64,000 bases of DNA from Larix kaempferi (Eukaryota > Streptophyta > Pinopsida > Pinales > Pinaceae), in NCBI GenBank assembly GCA_027924585.1, contig BSBM01000965.1:2108001-2172000 (forward strand). Direction: 5' to 3'. A program made the position numbers and the translations under genes. A model generated the notes under the pieces. The model ran no database searches and was not told the DNA's origin. It worked only from the letters and a program-made list of their open reading frames with translations. Shown piece by piece: positions 1-11,084 of this stretch (positions are counted from its first letter, which is position 1; every line of letters begins with the position of its first letter).

Positions 1-420
1 TATTTTGGATATTTGAGTGGAAGGATGGGGCAAGGAGTAGGATGTCGTAGACTCCTTCCAATTGGTGTTGGAGAACATAGGGAGTTGGTGCTTCCTTCAG
101 GTCAGTTCCTATAAAACCAGGGGGTCAGTGTCTCCTTTTAGTTGGTGCTGGTAAACACGGTAAGTTGGTGCTTTCTTGAATGAAATCTTTCATTACAAAA
201 GAGCATTCCATAGTTTTCTTCTGTTTGGGTTTCAATGTCAAAATCTTATGTGTTATGTGTTCTTTTTCTTGGTGCATATATGGTTGAATGTTTTATTTAT
301 ATTGGATGCATAATTAAAGGTCAAGATTAAGTTAATACTAATATGTTAAAGAAGGTAAAAAATGATGATAAATGCTCTAATACTGATCACCCCCCTCTCA
401 CTATTAAATCGACTCCAACA
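1..420 (+). mobile_element. Ty1/copia LTR, 3' part (cut by window edge)
   Basis: This stretch aligns by eye with 61740-62066: both carry the phrase 'gttggtg' several times, then 'aaaagagcattc', a stretch ending in 'tttatttat' and 'ggat', and finally a run of C residues followed by 'tattaaat'. The copy at 62066 is followed by a Met-tRNA primer site, which fixes the LTR end; by homology this copy ends at 420 with CCAACA. No primer site follows here, so this is a 3' LTR or a solo LTR. Its 5' part lies outside the window. Confidence 0.72.
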
Positions 421-432
421 ATCCTCATCAAC

Positions 433-1303
433 TGTAGAAGAAAAACTAATCCCTAGAATGCTAAATACAGTCAAACTGGAAATCCATGCAACTAAAAGCA
501 CTAGAAACTCATTCTATTAGTGCAACTTATATTTTCATTCATGTGTATGTTCCCACGGGGGATTTCTCTCGAAACCAATGCAACTACTAAAATGGTGTGA
601 CCACATATTTTTGAAGTGCATTGAAGACTCAAAATGATTCTTTTGTCTCAAAAAATTGAACAAGGGCTCCTCACATGCTTGGGAGGATTGAATATCCCCT
701 CTCGTGTACTTAGGAAACCAGTTCAAAGGATGGAGTGTTCACATATGGATCTAGATGTTTCTTGGCCTCCATTTGGCCTATGAAAGGAAGCCATGGGCAT
801 GCATTCCACATGAAGAAATCAAAGCAAAGTTATGTTGTTGGAATTAGAATGATATCTCCTCTTTCATTCTCATAACTCCCTCATATTGGCATATACAAAG
901 ATCCCTTTCTCTCTTTCCCTAAGAGGCAAGTGTCTCTCCATTGTTCTATCCAAGTTATCTTGCAATTTTATGGACAAAAAGGACCTTCCTAAGGGATATT
1001 ATTGGATTCCCTTGAAGCTTTGACCTCCTAGGTGACAATATTTATTTAGCTGGACCATTGGGAAATAAAAACTTTGTTTGGAACAATCTTGTTCCATCTT
1101 GTTTGGTTTATCTATTACCCAATCTTTTATTTCAAATTATTTCTTGTTATTTTCTTCTATTTTGTTATAATCAATATTTTCCTTGGCCATTTTGGGTTTT
1201 ATTTATTGAATTATCAAACACAACACCGGGTCCTTGCTGCAATCTCAAGGATACTCTACCTGTGGGCAGGATGTCTACCCTTGTAGCTATTTATCCCACA
1301 ACA
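433..1303. repeat. LTR-like dispersed repeat, copy A
   Basis: About 870 bp that recurs at 30560-34031. Matching blocks include 'gcaactaaaagcactagaaa', 'tggagtgttcacatatggat' and 'gctggaccattgggaaataa'. Both copies stop at the same phrase CCCACAACA and have unrelated sequence beyond it, so this is a true element end. Copy B keeps a TATA-like CCTATAAAAGGA where copy A has 'cctatgaaagga', which suggests an LTR with a promoter. No primer site, polypurine tract or target duplication was found, so the element type is unproven. Confidence 0.55.
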
Positions 1304-3164
1304 TTGTTTATGGTGACTCCACTCTTATTTTTGTTCATTACATGTTCTATTGGTTGTATTTTGTTAGCTAAATTATTTTTTATATTGTCCAGGTGCAAGT
1401 TATTAGTGTGAATCCTCTTAGAAACCCTCCTTCTATGGTCCTGTTATCACATACATAGTAGTCGGTCTACCATACATTTTTTACCAGATTCCAATACACT
1501 ATTCAGCCAGTTCCCTTGCATTGAGATGCTGAGATGAGCATCTATTATGGATCACTATCAGATTTATGGACAACAGTTTTGTTCCCCATGCCATGGCTGA
1601 GTTTTAGGACACTCAAATAGATGACCGATGTAGCCATTTAGCCATTTATACAGAGCAGTCAGTATTTCCTAGAGTTACAACAGTAGTTTTAGAGGACAGA
1701 TGTTGGTTCAGATAATGAGCATTCATGTATATGACTCAGCAAGTATACTTTGGTGTTTTTCTTATATTGCTTTTATATTCATTCTTCTAGCATGTCTTAG
1801 CATTTAGTATCATGATCTGGTGATCATATAGATATGTGGACCTAGTTGTACGTATATATTATTATCATATTGTCCCTACTCAGGCTTAGAAGTTCTTGAC
1901 CTATACTCTTCAGTTTTACCCTCCTTAGGGAGATTAGAGGTGATCATTCCCACCATCATTTGGCTTGCTAGTGTTGGTTTCATTACTCATTGTCTTCATC
2001 CATCCATTACCTACCCATGTTTGTTATCTACCTTGACTTACTACTTGACTAGTGGCATGGAGGACCTTTCCCCACTGTAGCCTCTGGATTGGATAAGTTT
2101 CCCTGTTTATTGTGTATCGGCTCTGAGTTGGTGACAAAACTTACCTTTGGTGAGTTGGATTTCATCATGAAGTCCCCCTACTCACTAAAGATGTTGTTGG
2201 CTAAACCTGAAACATATAGTACTGCCATGAATGCAAAATTGTGAAAAGAAAATGTTATATCTATTGTGAAAATCCAAATGAATCTGGCAAAGAAATATCA
2301 AATGTTATATCGATTGTGAAATGTAAATACCTAGGTAAACAAGTTGTCTAAAGACACACCTAGAAGTGCTTAGGTAAACAAGTGCCTTAAAAACACACCT
2401 GCAGCAAGAAACCTAATGAAATGTAAATCTATGCAATGTGTTTATAAACACACATAGATCAAAGGCTATGGAAACTATAGACACAAAAGCAATGGAACTT
2501 AAACTCTATATCAAAAAGATTGTTGGCCTCATTTGTATTATGGATTGTGAGCATCTTCCAAGGTGAATAAACACTCTTTCAACAACTTACCCATTTGTGA
2601 GACACCACCATTCCCTGTGTTATTGCTTTTCTGGTATATGCTATGGTGTGTATTTCCTTTCCCATATCCAAAGTGTCACAATGTTAAGTCAGTAAGTCAT
2701 CCTTTGGCCTAGCCATTTTATTTTTAACCCTCACCCTTCACTTGCAAATTGATCACAACTATGAAGTGAATATGGTCTTGAAAGTCTAGTCTGAGTTATA
2801 AATAATAATTAATGACCTTATATATTTGAATTTAGATCGCTAGTAATTATTACTTTTGTTATAATTGCTATTTGAATGGATTGTAAAGCATGCTTTAACC
2901 TTTGACACCTTGCAACATTGTGATGATAGCTTGAGTTATATTTTGGGTCATTGTTAACTTGGTCAAACACAGTTTGAACAAAATTCAACAACAAGATATG
3001 AGGTGGCAGACCTCATATGATACAGAGAGATGAGAGATGGTCTAGTACAAGTCACCATGGTGGTTTTATGCAGTGCTTTCAGGATTATGATGATGATTTG
3101 TGCTTTTCAGCATTTTTACAGATTATTATTATTTGGTCTGTCGGAGATGATGAGTATTTATTTT
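1304..3164. other. No gene seen
   Basis: AT-rich sequence between the LTR-like repeat and the copia LTR. Both strands are broken by frequent stops, and I recognise no protein motif, terminal repeat or RNA gene. Confidence 0.5.
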
Positions 3165-3868
3165 TGTTAGAACAATATTACACCTAAGTACATTAATCAT
3201 TTATCAAATGATGGTTAATTAGTGCCAAACAGTTTAATAATTGCATCCCTAAGTTGGTTAGTGGGTAAATGGTCATTTAGCTTGAACTAGTTGGCAATGT
3301 CGACAAAACTGTGCATGTACCAAGTCAAACTAGCTATTGGGGGCGCCCTCCCAGTCATTTATTACAGCCAGCATGCCTAGGGAGCTCTTATCCCCTATTT
3401 TCTGGGATTCTATTTGACCAAGGGTGCACATGCTCAGTATGTGGACAAACTTGCCTCTTTTGGCCATTTTTGGCCAATTCTAGTTGCCTAACCTCTAACC
3501 AATCTGATTCTCCACATGTGTGAGGTCACATGGGCCTATCTAGTCATTCCCAACGTTCACATGGCATGTTCTAACCAATTTGGGATGGTTTGGGACATTT
3601 TGGGTTAACCTATGGGGGATTGAGCTATTTCTAATCTAGATCAGTGTGAACACTCCAAATGGATTCGAATTGTTCCTATTTGTATAAAAGGAGGTTCCTA
3701 ACCTATTTTCAGGTTGGACTGTTAATAATATTCAAATATTTCACCCATTTCATGTGTTAATTTGTTCTTCATTTTACATATTTGTGCCTAATTCCTATAA
3801 ATGTGTTGCAATATTTCACTAGTGAGGAATCCATAGTAGCTAGGTTCTACTGTGAGTAATATTTTACA
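3165..3868 (+). repeat. Ty1/copia 5' LTR
   Basis: The stretch starts TGTTAGAACA and ends ATTTTACA, the usual TG...CA form. It is followed at once by a Met-tRNA primer site, and a copia-type gag starts 274 bp downstream. The 3' end is well fixed by the primer site. The 5' end is inferred from the TG and the plausible length of 704 bp; no second LTR exists in the window to confirm it. Confidence 0.62.
3683..3690 (+). promoter_or_regulatory. Putative TATA box of the copia LTR
   Basis: TATAAAAG lies about 180 bp before the end of the LTR, a normal place for the LTR promoter that would drive the element's genomic RNA. Inferred from sequence and position only. Confidence 0.45.
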
Positions 3869-3880
3869 TGGTATTAGAGC
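3869..3880 (+). other. Primer binding site (initiator Met tRNA)
   Basis: TGGTATTAGAGC directly follows the LTR. It differs by one base (C to T) from the TGGTATCAGAGC used by the gypsy elements in this window and by many plant LTR retrotransposons. Confidence 0.7.
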
Positions 3881-4142
3881 TCCTGGAGCTACCATTCGAA
3901 CTAGCAGGACTGTTTTAGTTGCTTGCAAAAAGTAATGGAGAAACCACAGAATTCCTGAGGCCATTGCATTGAGTCCATTGGAGAAATCTAGTGGCTCTTC
4001 TCAGGTGTGATGCTCTCCCGAATGCACCCACTATCAAATAGGGTTTGAATTTGTTAGTGTAGATCCCTCTTGAGTGATTTGAGATTTGTTTGCAGGTATT
4101 GAAGATTGACATTGTCAGAAAGTATGTGAGTAGCAGAGAATA

Positions 4143-4535
4143 ATGGATCCATCTCACCCAAATGTGGTTACTCCCTTCAACTACTTCGATTGGAAGGGAG
4201 AAATGGTGATTTTGCTGAGATCTAAGAGTCTCTACAGAATTACGATGGGCACTGAGGTGGAGCCAAACTTAGCTATGGAGAAATCCATGTTTTTCAACAG
4301 AATGGATGAGGCATTTGGCCTCCTTTATCTCAGCATTTCAAGAAACCTCTTGTTTCATGTAGAAAGTCTAGCTACTCCAAATGAAGTTTGGCTCAAGCTT
4401 GAGTCTTTGTTTGGAAAGACTGATGAGATGAGATGCCACCAACTCGAAAATGAGCTTGTTTCACTGAACCCAGGGAATTTCGATTCCATCCAGGATTTCT
4501 TCACCAAGTTCAAGAGCTTGGTATTGCAGATTTGA
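4143..4535 (+). pseudogene. Copia gag, truncated
   Basis: An open frame of 130 codons starts at ATG 4143 and matches the N-terminal part of plant copia Gag (UBN2-like region): FDWKGEMVILLRSK near residues 16-30, then an LLYLSISRNLL-type stretch and WLKLESLFGKT. In the family this protein coats the element's RNA in virus-like particles. The frame meets a TGA at 4533. Family-like sequence (QCGIDKNK) continues to about 4560, where it switches abruptly into a truncated gypsy LTR. No zinc knuckle, protease, integrase or RT of this element remains, so it is a 5' stump. The 274-bp leader between primer site and ATG is normal in size. Confidence 0.75.
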
Positions 4536-4561
4536 CAATGTGGCATAGACAAGAATAAGCC

Positions 4562-4847
4562 CAACTTCGAGGGGGCAACCTCCTTTGAGCAAGCTCAATA
4601 CAATTAACTTCACGGTGCCTTCAATGACCTCAACACACACTTATATACTAAGTCTATGCCCAATACCATGAGTCAAAACCATGGGACATATAATACTACG
4701 GGACAACTTACAAAGCATATGTGTCCAATACTATGGGCTAATATAAACTACGGATCAACAAATACTACGGGATGACTTACAAAGCATATGCGTCCAATAA
4801 AAATATACTAACATAGTAAAGGGAAGGGTTTACATAGGTTCCTAACA
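4562..4847 (-). repeat. Truncated 3' LTR of copy 1
   Basis: Matches 8304-8688 from the phrase 'acttcgagggggcaacc' to the inner end 'ggttcctaaca', but the outer 90 or so bases are absent. Copia gag sequence lies directly against the break. Confidence 0.85.
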
Positions 4848-4860
4848 TCCCCTCTCCCTT
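4848..4860 (-). other. Polypurine tract of copy 1
   Basis: TCCCCTCTCCCTT on the plus strand, a purine run AAGGGAGAGGGGA in the element's sense, directly inside the 3' LTR. Copy 2 has the same tract at 13570-13582 and the full-length element has a near-identical one. Confidence 0.8.
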
Positions 4861-4888
4861 AGAAAAAGCTTTGTCCTCAAAGCTTTGC

Positions 4889-7396
4889 TTAGAGAAATTG
4901 CTGCAGAAGCTGAAGGAGTGGTTCCCCGGTAGCATCCTCGGGTTGCATTTTAGGCCACTGAAGCCTTTGGAGTGTTAAGGAGGATTGCTTGGAAGGTTGT
5001 AGATGAAGAAGAACCCTGTCAGCTGCGTGGAAAATGCGCTCAGAACGGTGCTGATCGGCTTGTTGATTCAGGCGAATTCTGGCCATGTGAAGATTGTCCT
5101 GCAGAATGAGAAGAATCTGATTGCGGTTTCGAAGAACCGAGTCAATTGCCTGAACTGGGGAGCTGCTAAGGGTGTATGGAAGAAGAACTGGCGGTGTTTG
5201 TCCATAGACCGCTTCATATGGTGTTCTGTGAGATGTGGTATTGTACCACCAGAGCGCTGCTAGGAAATCCATAGAAATAGTTGGCCAAAGCTGTTTAGGG
5301 ATGGGCAAGGGTTTGAGCAATCCCGAAAGGAGTGTCGTTTCACCCTTGTTGACTTGGAAAGTATCATCGTCAGCCACCATCTGTTGAATTGTCATTTTTA
5401 GTCCCTGCCAAAAGAAGTTACATTGTTCTTGTTCATACCTGTTGCAGAACCCAGAGTGCCCTGTTGATGAAGAAGCATGGAGTTCATAGAAGAGAGAGCC
5501 CTATTGAACATATTGCACCCAATTTGGAACAAGCAGAGAAAGAGTTGTAAGAGAAACTGGGTCATCAATTGTGCAAGAATGAGTATCTTCCACCATATTG
5601 TCCTTACCCTTCTTGTAAGTGATCACATAGGGATAACCCATGAGGTGGATAACCCATTTCAGGTGTGTTGGGGAGGAGACCCATTGTTCCAGAAAATTTT
5701 CTAGACTCGGGAGATCAGTCTTGATGCAGAAATAATTCCCTAATAGGTATGGCTGCCACTTCTGTATTGCATGCAAAATAGCCATCATTTCCTGCTGAGA
5801 GGTAGATGTGGCTAAATTCTTACCGGAAAGGTCTCGTGAAGGTAGCAAGCGCATTGGTTCAGCAAAGATACCTGCATATCTATCCAAGGAAGTAGTGGAG
5901 ATTGTTGATGGGTGCATCTGAATGGAATTGAGCTGAGCGATGACACCATGTGAATTCTTCTTAAGGAGGTTTTCCAGGCGATGTGAACTGATGATGCAGA
6001 GAGAGCCTGGTTGTAAGCCCATAAATTTGTGTTGTGCCCCATTGACTTTAAACTGCATCCAAAGTTCAGCAAAATCCCATAAGATGGGGCCAAGTGTGCG
6101 TAACCATTGAACGCCCAAAACCACATCACATCCGCCTAAGGGCAAGGCAAACATGTCAGAGCGTAGGTTATAATCTTCCATAGAGATATGCACATTGTGA
6201 CACTTCCCCTTGCAAGGTAAGGTGCCTCCATTGGCAACCATGTCTTCAAAGCTGGAGAAAGGATGGACAAAAAAATCAGCCTGGTTGGAAATCCGAGGGT
6301 CAATGAAGTTATGAGTGCTACCAGAATCAATGAGTATGGTAAGAGGGAGCTTCTTGAAGTATCCCTTGACCCGCATTGTTTGTGGGGTGGTGACGCCGGT
6401 TACAACATGGAGAGAGATCTCAGGTGGGTTGTCCTGAAATGGGGTGTCAACAGGCGGGTGTTGAATGTCGATCTGATCATCCACTGTATCTGTAGCTGCT
6501 TCACCAAGTTCTAAGGTAGGCGGAGAATCCACATCCAAGAGATAGAGCTTTTGTTGAACACATCTATGTCCTCGAGTGAATTTCTCATCACAATTATAGC
6601 AAAGCCCTTTTTCTCGGCGTGCCTGCATTTCTATTTCAGACAAATGCTTGATAGAAGTTGGTTGAGGAGAAGGTGTGATGGGAGGTCGTTGGGAACCCAT
6701 ATTTCTGAAGGGAACAAGGGTGGGTTTGGAGCGTTGTTGAGCTGTAATCTTGTCCTCAGCCAGCTTAGCCAACCCTAGGACTTCCATCATTGTGTTGGGA
6801 CAAAACATTTGGACCTCTGAGCAAATTTCATCCTTGAGACCACTTATAAAACAACTCCTGTAGAATTCATCAGACAATCCTTCTGTGTGATTGGCCAATT
6901 TCTCAAATTCTGTCTGATACTCTCTCACTGTGCCAATTTGGTGAAGTTTAGTGAGTGCTCCTGTGAAATCATCAAAAGCACTAGGGCCAAATCGTGGCAA
7001 AATGAGTTGGCAAAAATCTGTCCAGTTTGGCTTGGGATGAGCTTTGATGTACCAACGGTACCATTGAAGGGCTTCCTGTTCCAAATGAAAGGATGCAAGT
7101 GGAACTTTCTGGACATCAAAAGTATTATACAGACTAAAATATTGTTCTGCTCAGTATATCCATCCAGTCGGATCAGTACCATTTAAACGAGGAAAATCAA
7201 GCTTCGGCCCATGAAAATTGTTGGAAGAAGAGAACCCGGTGGCTGCAAAAGATTCTGGATGTCGGTTATTGTTCATGGCTGAATGCTGAATATGGAGGAT
7301 GAGAAAATTTTCATCCAGATCTTGGAGTTTGGTTTGGATGGTTACAAGTGCTTCCTCCATGGTGTTTGCTCCTGCACGGGTGACAACCATAACCAA
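4889..7396 (-). pseudogene. Gag-protease frame without reverse transcriptase
   Basis: Reads from MVMVVTRAGANTMEEAL (7396) through Gag, a CYNCDEKFTRGHRC zinc knuckle near 6600 and protease with an active-site DSG in LIDSGSTHNF near 6330. It then jumps straight into the second half of RNase H (DLSGKNLATSTSQQEMMA, near 5810). One TGA near 7155 interrupts Gag; after it more than 530 codons are open to a TAG at 5501. Beyond that come pieces of the integrase zinc finger and a chromodomain tail (MQPEDATGEPLL) ending at 4889. RT with its catalytic DD is gone, as are two of the three integrase core residues. The CDTC of the zinc finger has decayed to DDTF. Such a protein could still assemble particles but not copy itself. 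Confidence 0.85.
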
Positions 7397-8289
7397 GTAT
7401 TTTTTATTTTATTTTTTTCCAGACTGGAGCGGCTACGGCTCGAAAGGGATCTGGAACAACGCCGAATGGATTAAAAACGACTGAATCTGGAACGGCTTGC
7501 AAATGGATCTGAAACGGCGCAGCAGTGATCAACAATATTTCAGCTGAAAGTAGATATGGACCCTAGGTATGTGCGACTTCCTAACAGTTCAGGGGTTTCA
7601 CTCGGCCACCAATGCTGTCTGATGGCTTGCGTATTGGGGCAGTACCCCTCACTCCACGGCTCAGGTAAAACTGATAATCGCTTTGCCACAAACGACAGCT
7701 CTTGGTTTACCTCACGGGTGGGAACTAGTCAATCAGGTAGGGGTCATTGCCATTTTCGCTGGCAGGTCCTCTCAATGGGCCAGCTACTTCGGGGTTGCTG
7801 TGGTACTCCTCACAATGATTTTTAGGGCTTATGCCCAAGTACTTCCCACAGTTAAGCGGATAGGGATGATTCCCAAATCCGAACCTGCAACAGAAAAAAT
7901 TTGGGTAGAAATTCCACCCAATGTTCAAAAACTGGATGTATATTGCTCAGAATCGCTATTATAGCATGTTTCCGGAACTGGAACAACCACTCTGCTTCTA
8001 CCCATGAAAGCGGAATAGAAATCTGGGCACTCGGTCAAAAGATTTTCTCGCCGCAATTTCCGCGGCCGTCACCGAAATTCTGAAAAATTGCTGATTTTAA
8101 ATCCGCGATATCTCCACTTTTAGAACTCCAAATGAGATGATTTGTTTTTTTAAACTGCGTATTTTTGAAAGAGGAATTCAGATATGCAATTGGTTTCTTC
8201 TGATTTTGTGCAGAAAGTTTCAGAAATTGATCTGAATGTCGCCGCCCAAAAAAAGAGAAAAACAATTTCCCACTTATGCCAAGGAAAGT
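7397..8289 (-). other. Untranslated leader of copy 1
   Basis: About 0.9 kb between the primer site and the Gag start. Parts align with the leader of the full-length element at 27493-28417, for example 'ctggaacaacgccga' and 'gtaaaactgataa'. No separate gene is seen. Confidence 0.6.
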
Positions 8290-8301
8290 GCTCTGATACC
8301 A
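8290..8301 (-). other. Primer binding site of copy 1
   Basis: The reverse complement reads TGGTATCAGAGC, matching the 3' end of initiator Met tRNA. It lies two bases inside the 5' LTR end. Confidence 0.8.
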
Positions 8302-8303
8302 GA

Positions 8304-8688
8304 TGAGATGCACCTGCAACAATTAATTACCAAGAATATGCGAAATAGCAGAAATAATAGAAGATAATCACTTTTATATTGATCACGGGCCACTTCGAGG
8401 GGGCAACCTCCTTTGAGCAAGCTCAATACAAATAACTTCACGGTGCCTTCAATGACCTCAACACACACTTATATACTAAGTCTATGCCCAATACCATGAG
8501 TCAAAACCATGGGACATATAATACTACGGGACGACTTACAAAGCATATGCGTCCAATACTATGGGTCAATTCTATGGGCTAATATAAACTACGGATCAAC
8601 AAATACTACGGGACGACTTACAAAGCATATGCGTCCAATAACAATATACTAACATAGTAAAGAGAAGAGTTTACATAGGTTCCTAACA
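8304..8688 (-). repeat. 5' LTR of copy 1
   Basis: 385 bp, delimited by the primer site on the inner side and by the start of the old gypsy at 8689. On the plus strand it begins TGAGATGCACC and ends TTCCTAACA, the same ends as the other LTRs of this family. Confidence 0.82.
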
Positions 8689-9036
8689 TTCAGACAATAA
8701 CCTTGGCCCATTACCATTGTTGCCAATAGAGAATAATCCAGTATTTTCTCCCCGAAGAGGAGATATCCCCCACTCTACAGGATATGAATAGTTATGTGGA
8801 TATATTTTGCATAAAATCATCCCCTATTGATCCTCTCTCAACTAGGGACCCTAAGAGCTCCATCACCATAGAGCCAACTCAACCAAGTGACATTCCCTCA
8901 CTCACCACCGAAAGAGGACCAATCGATTCCCAATCAGAACATTCCTTCTTGTTATATGAATAAATGTTAGAAGAATATTTATTCTCTTTAGAAGAAGAAA
9001 AATTATAAGCTTTAAAGGATCAAGAATCACTCTAGG

Positions 9037-9687
9037 ATGACCTCCATCATAGGTCATTGTTTTCCTCATGGGAAGAAATCACCAACTTACAAACGACTCA
9101 ACAATACACCATTGAGTCAAGATACTTTATCCCCCCCCAAACATATCGATTGGTTTAAAAACCCTATACCATCCCCTAATGCTTTAGAAGAAGGAAACAT
9201 GGCTAACATTTCACCTACCTTCCAAGTGAATATATATGTCAAACCAGGAGTAGTCAATAACATCTTTGTAGGTTCCTCTTGTTCACAACAAGAAATTTCT
9301 AATTATACAACAATATTTAAAAAGTTTCGACATGTTTTCGCCTGGTCATATGTTGAAATGCTAGGTCTCGATCCTATTATTATTGAACATCATATAGATA
9401 CATGGCCAGACACCACCTCTGTGTGACAAAAACATCAATCGATTCATCCATCTAAAGCCCCTACCATCAAATCCAAAATCAAGAAGCTCCACCAAGATGG
9501 ATTCATTTTCCATATTGCTTATATAACATGGGTCTCAAATCCTATACCTATGAGCAAGAAACAAGGAACCATATGAGTCTGCACTGATTTTCATGATCTT
9601 ATTCAAGATTGTCGCAGAGACAACTTTCCCACACCATTCATTGATCAGATAGTCAACTCATGTGCTAGGCATGAAATATTATCTTTT
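9037..9687 (+). pseudogene. Old gypsy: start of reverse transcriptase
   Basis: One frame holds 129 codons ending in FAWSYVEMLGLDPIIIEHHI, typical of the segment just before gypsy RT. After a TGA at 9424 the same frame continues with HPSKAPTIKSKIKKL, TWVSNPIPMSKKQGTI, VCTDFHDL and DNFPTPFIDQIVNSC, ending in EILSF. In the family this is the template-binding start of reverse transcriptase. The frame is cut at 9687 by an inverted-repeat element and resumes at 15092 with the expected IDGF-type continuation. At least two in-frame stops are present. The 350 bases before 9037 give no clean frame, though family-like fragments such as LPLLPIENNPVFSP can be read. Confidence 0.78.
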
Positions 9688-9983
9688 CAATTAGAGAAAA
9701 TTTGGGGTCTAAAATGGGAATCCTAAGGAAAATAATAATAAAAAGCCACATCACACTATCAATATCACATGTCACACTAATTTAAAGGTGTTATCTAGTG
9801 AAGGTCAACTTGTAATGTCTCATGAATTGTAGTTGACAAGTATGTTGGGTTAGTGTAGAGTTAAGAAATGATGGTCAAAGAGAATAATGAAAGGTTTAGA
9901 TTCTTGTTCATACACAATAAATGATATAGTGGTAAAAAAATTTAATTTATATTATAATTTATTTAAGTTTTTAACAAAAATGT

Positions 9984-10375
9984 TGTTAGGAACCCATGTC
10001 AACCCTTCTATTTACTTTGTTAGTATATTGTTGTTGGACGCATATGCTTTGTAAGTCGTCCCGTAGTATTTGTTGATCCATAGTTTGTACTATTGTTGTT
10101 GGACGCATATGCTTTGTAAGTCGTCTCATAGTAATTGTTGATCCATATTTTGTATTGGCCCATGGTTTGTATTGACACATGGTATTGGTGCCTAGACTTA
10201 GTATATAAGTTTGTGTTGAGACCAATGAAGGTACCGTGAAGTTATTTGTATTGAGCTTGCTCAAAGGAGATTTTCCCCTCGAAGTGGCCTGCGATCAATA
10301 TAAAATTGATTCCGAGTTCTGTTATTTTTGTTATTTCGTGTGTTTTCATTAATTAATTATTCCAGGTTCTTCACA
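9984..10375 (+). repeat. 5' LTR of copy 2
   Basis: 392 bp, from TGTTAGGAACC to GGTTCTTCACA, followed after two bases by the primer site. It contains two copies of the phrase 'gacgcatatgctttgtaagt'. Confidence 0.92.
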
Positions 10376-10377
10376 TC

Positions 10378-10389
10378 TGGTATCAGAGC
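10378..10389 (+). other. Primer binding site of copy 2
   Basis: TGGTATCAGAGC, a perfect match to the plant initiator Met tRNA primer site. Confidence 0.88.
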
Positions 10390-10814
10390 ACTTTCTTGGG
10401 CTCACTGGGTGAAATTTCTGCCAATTTTTTTTTCGCATCGATCGCAGCTTCAGATATGGGAATAATCCCTATCTGTTTAACTGTGGGAAGTACTTGGGCA
10501 TAAGCCCTAAAACTCATTGTGAGGAGTACCACAGGAACCTCAAAGTAGCTGGCCCATTGAGAGGACTTGCTAGCGAAAAGGGCAACGACCCCTACCTGAT
10601 TGACTAGTTCCCACTTGTGAGGTAAACCAAGAGTTGTCGTTTGTGGCAAAGCGGTTATCAATTTTAACTGAGTCGTGGAGTGAGGGGTATTGCCCCAATA
10701 TGCAAGCCGTTAGACAACATTGGTGGCCGAGTGAATCCCCTGAACCGATAGAAAGCTGCAGATACCTGGGGTCCATATCTATTTTCAGTTGAACTGTTGA
10801 TGATCACTTTCGCG

Positions 10815-11050
10815 CCCTTTCAGATCCATTCCGAGCCGTTTCGGATCCAACCATTTCAGATCCATTCTGACAGTCGTTTAGATCCAGCCATTTCAGATCC
10901 AACCATTTTTTATCCATTCGGCGTCGTTTCAGATCCATCTGTTGCCAATCCCTTCCGCATCATTGCAGATCTATCTGTTTCTGATCCCTTCCGCGCCATT
11001 GTAGATCTATCTGCTTTCGATCCCTTCCACATCGTTGCAGATCCATTCCT
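10815..11050 (+). repeat. Imperfect minisatellite in copy 2 leader
   Basis: Repeated phrases of the type 'cagatccattcc', 'cagatctatctg' and 'gatcccttccgc' every 20-45 bases, followed by a TA microsatellite at 11056-11082. It lies just before the Gag start and seems to replace part of the leader seen in the full-length element. Confidence 0.6.
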
Positions 11051-11084
11051 AAAATATATATATATATATAGATATATATAAACC

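Larger units (their letters stand above)
4562..8688 (-). mobile_element. Non-autonomous chromovirus (Ty3/gypsy), copy 1
   Basis: A minus-strand relative of the full-length element at 22767-28806. In element order: 5' LTR 8304-8688, primer site 8290-8301, leader with the same motifs, Gag-protease frame, remnants of RNase H, integrase and chromodomain, polypurine tract 4848-4860 and a 3' LTR cut to 4562-4847. It lacks the reverse transcriptase and the integrase catalytic core through the same in-frame deletions seen in copy 2 (9984-13987). The left flank is copia gag and the right flank is the old gypsy. No target duplication can be read because the outer end of the 3' LTR is missing. A deletion or unequal recombination at about 4561 explains this. 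Confidence 0.85.

Noticed and set aside
1058-1411. Frame MGNKNFVWNNLVPSCLVYLL, also readable in the second repeat copy near 33790
   Set aside because: It is conserved only because the nucleotide repeat is conserved. The frame is short, hydrophobic and ends at different places in the two copies.
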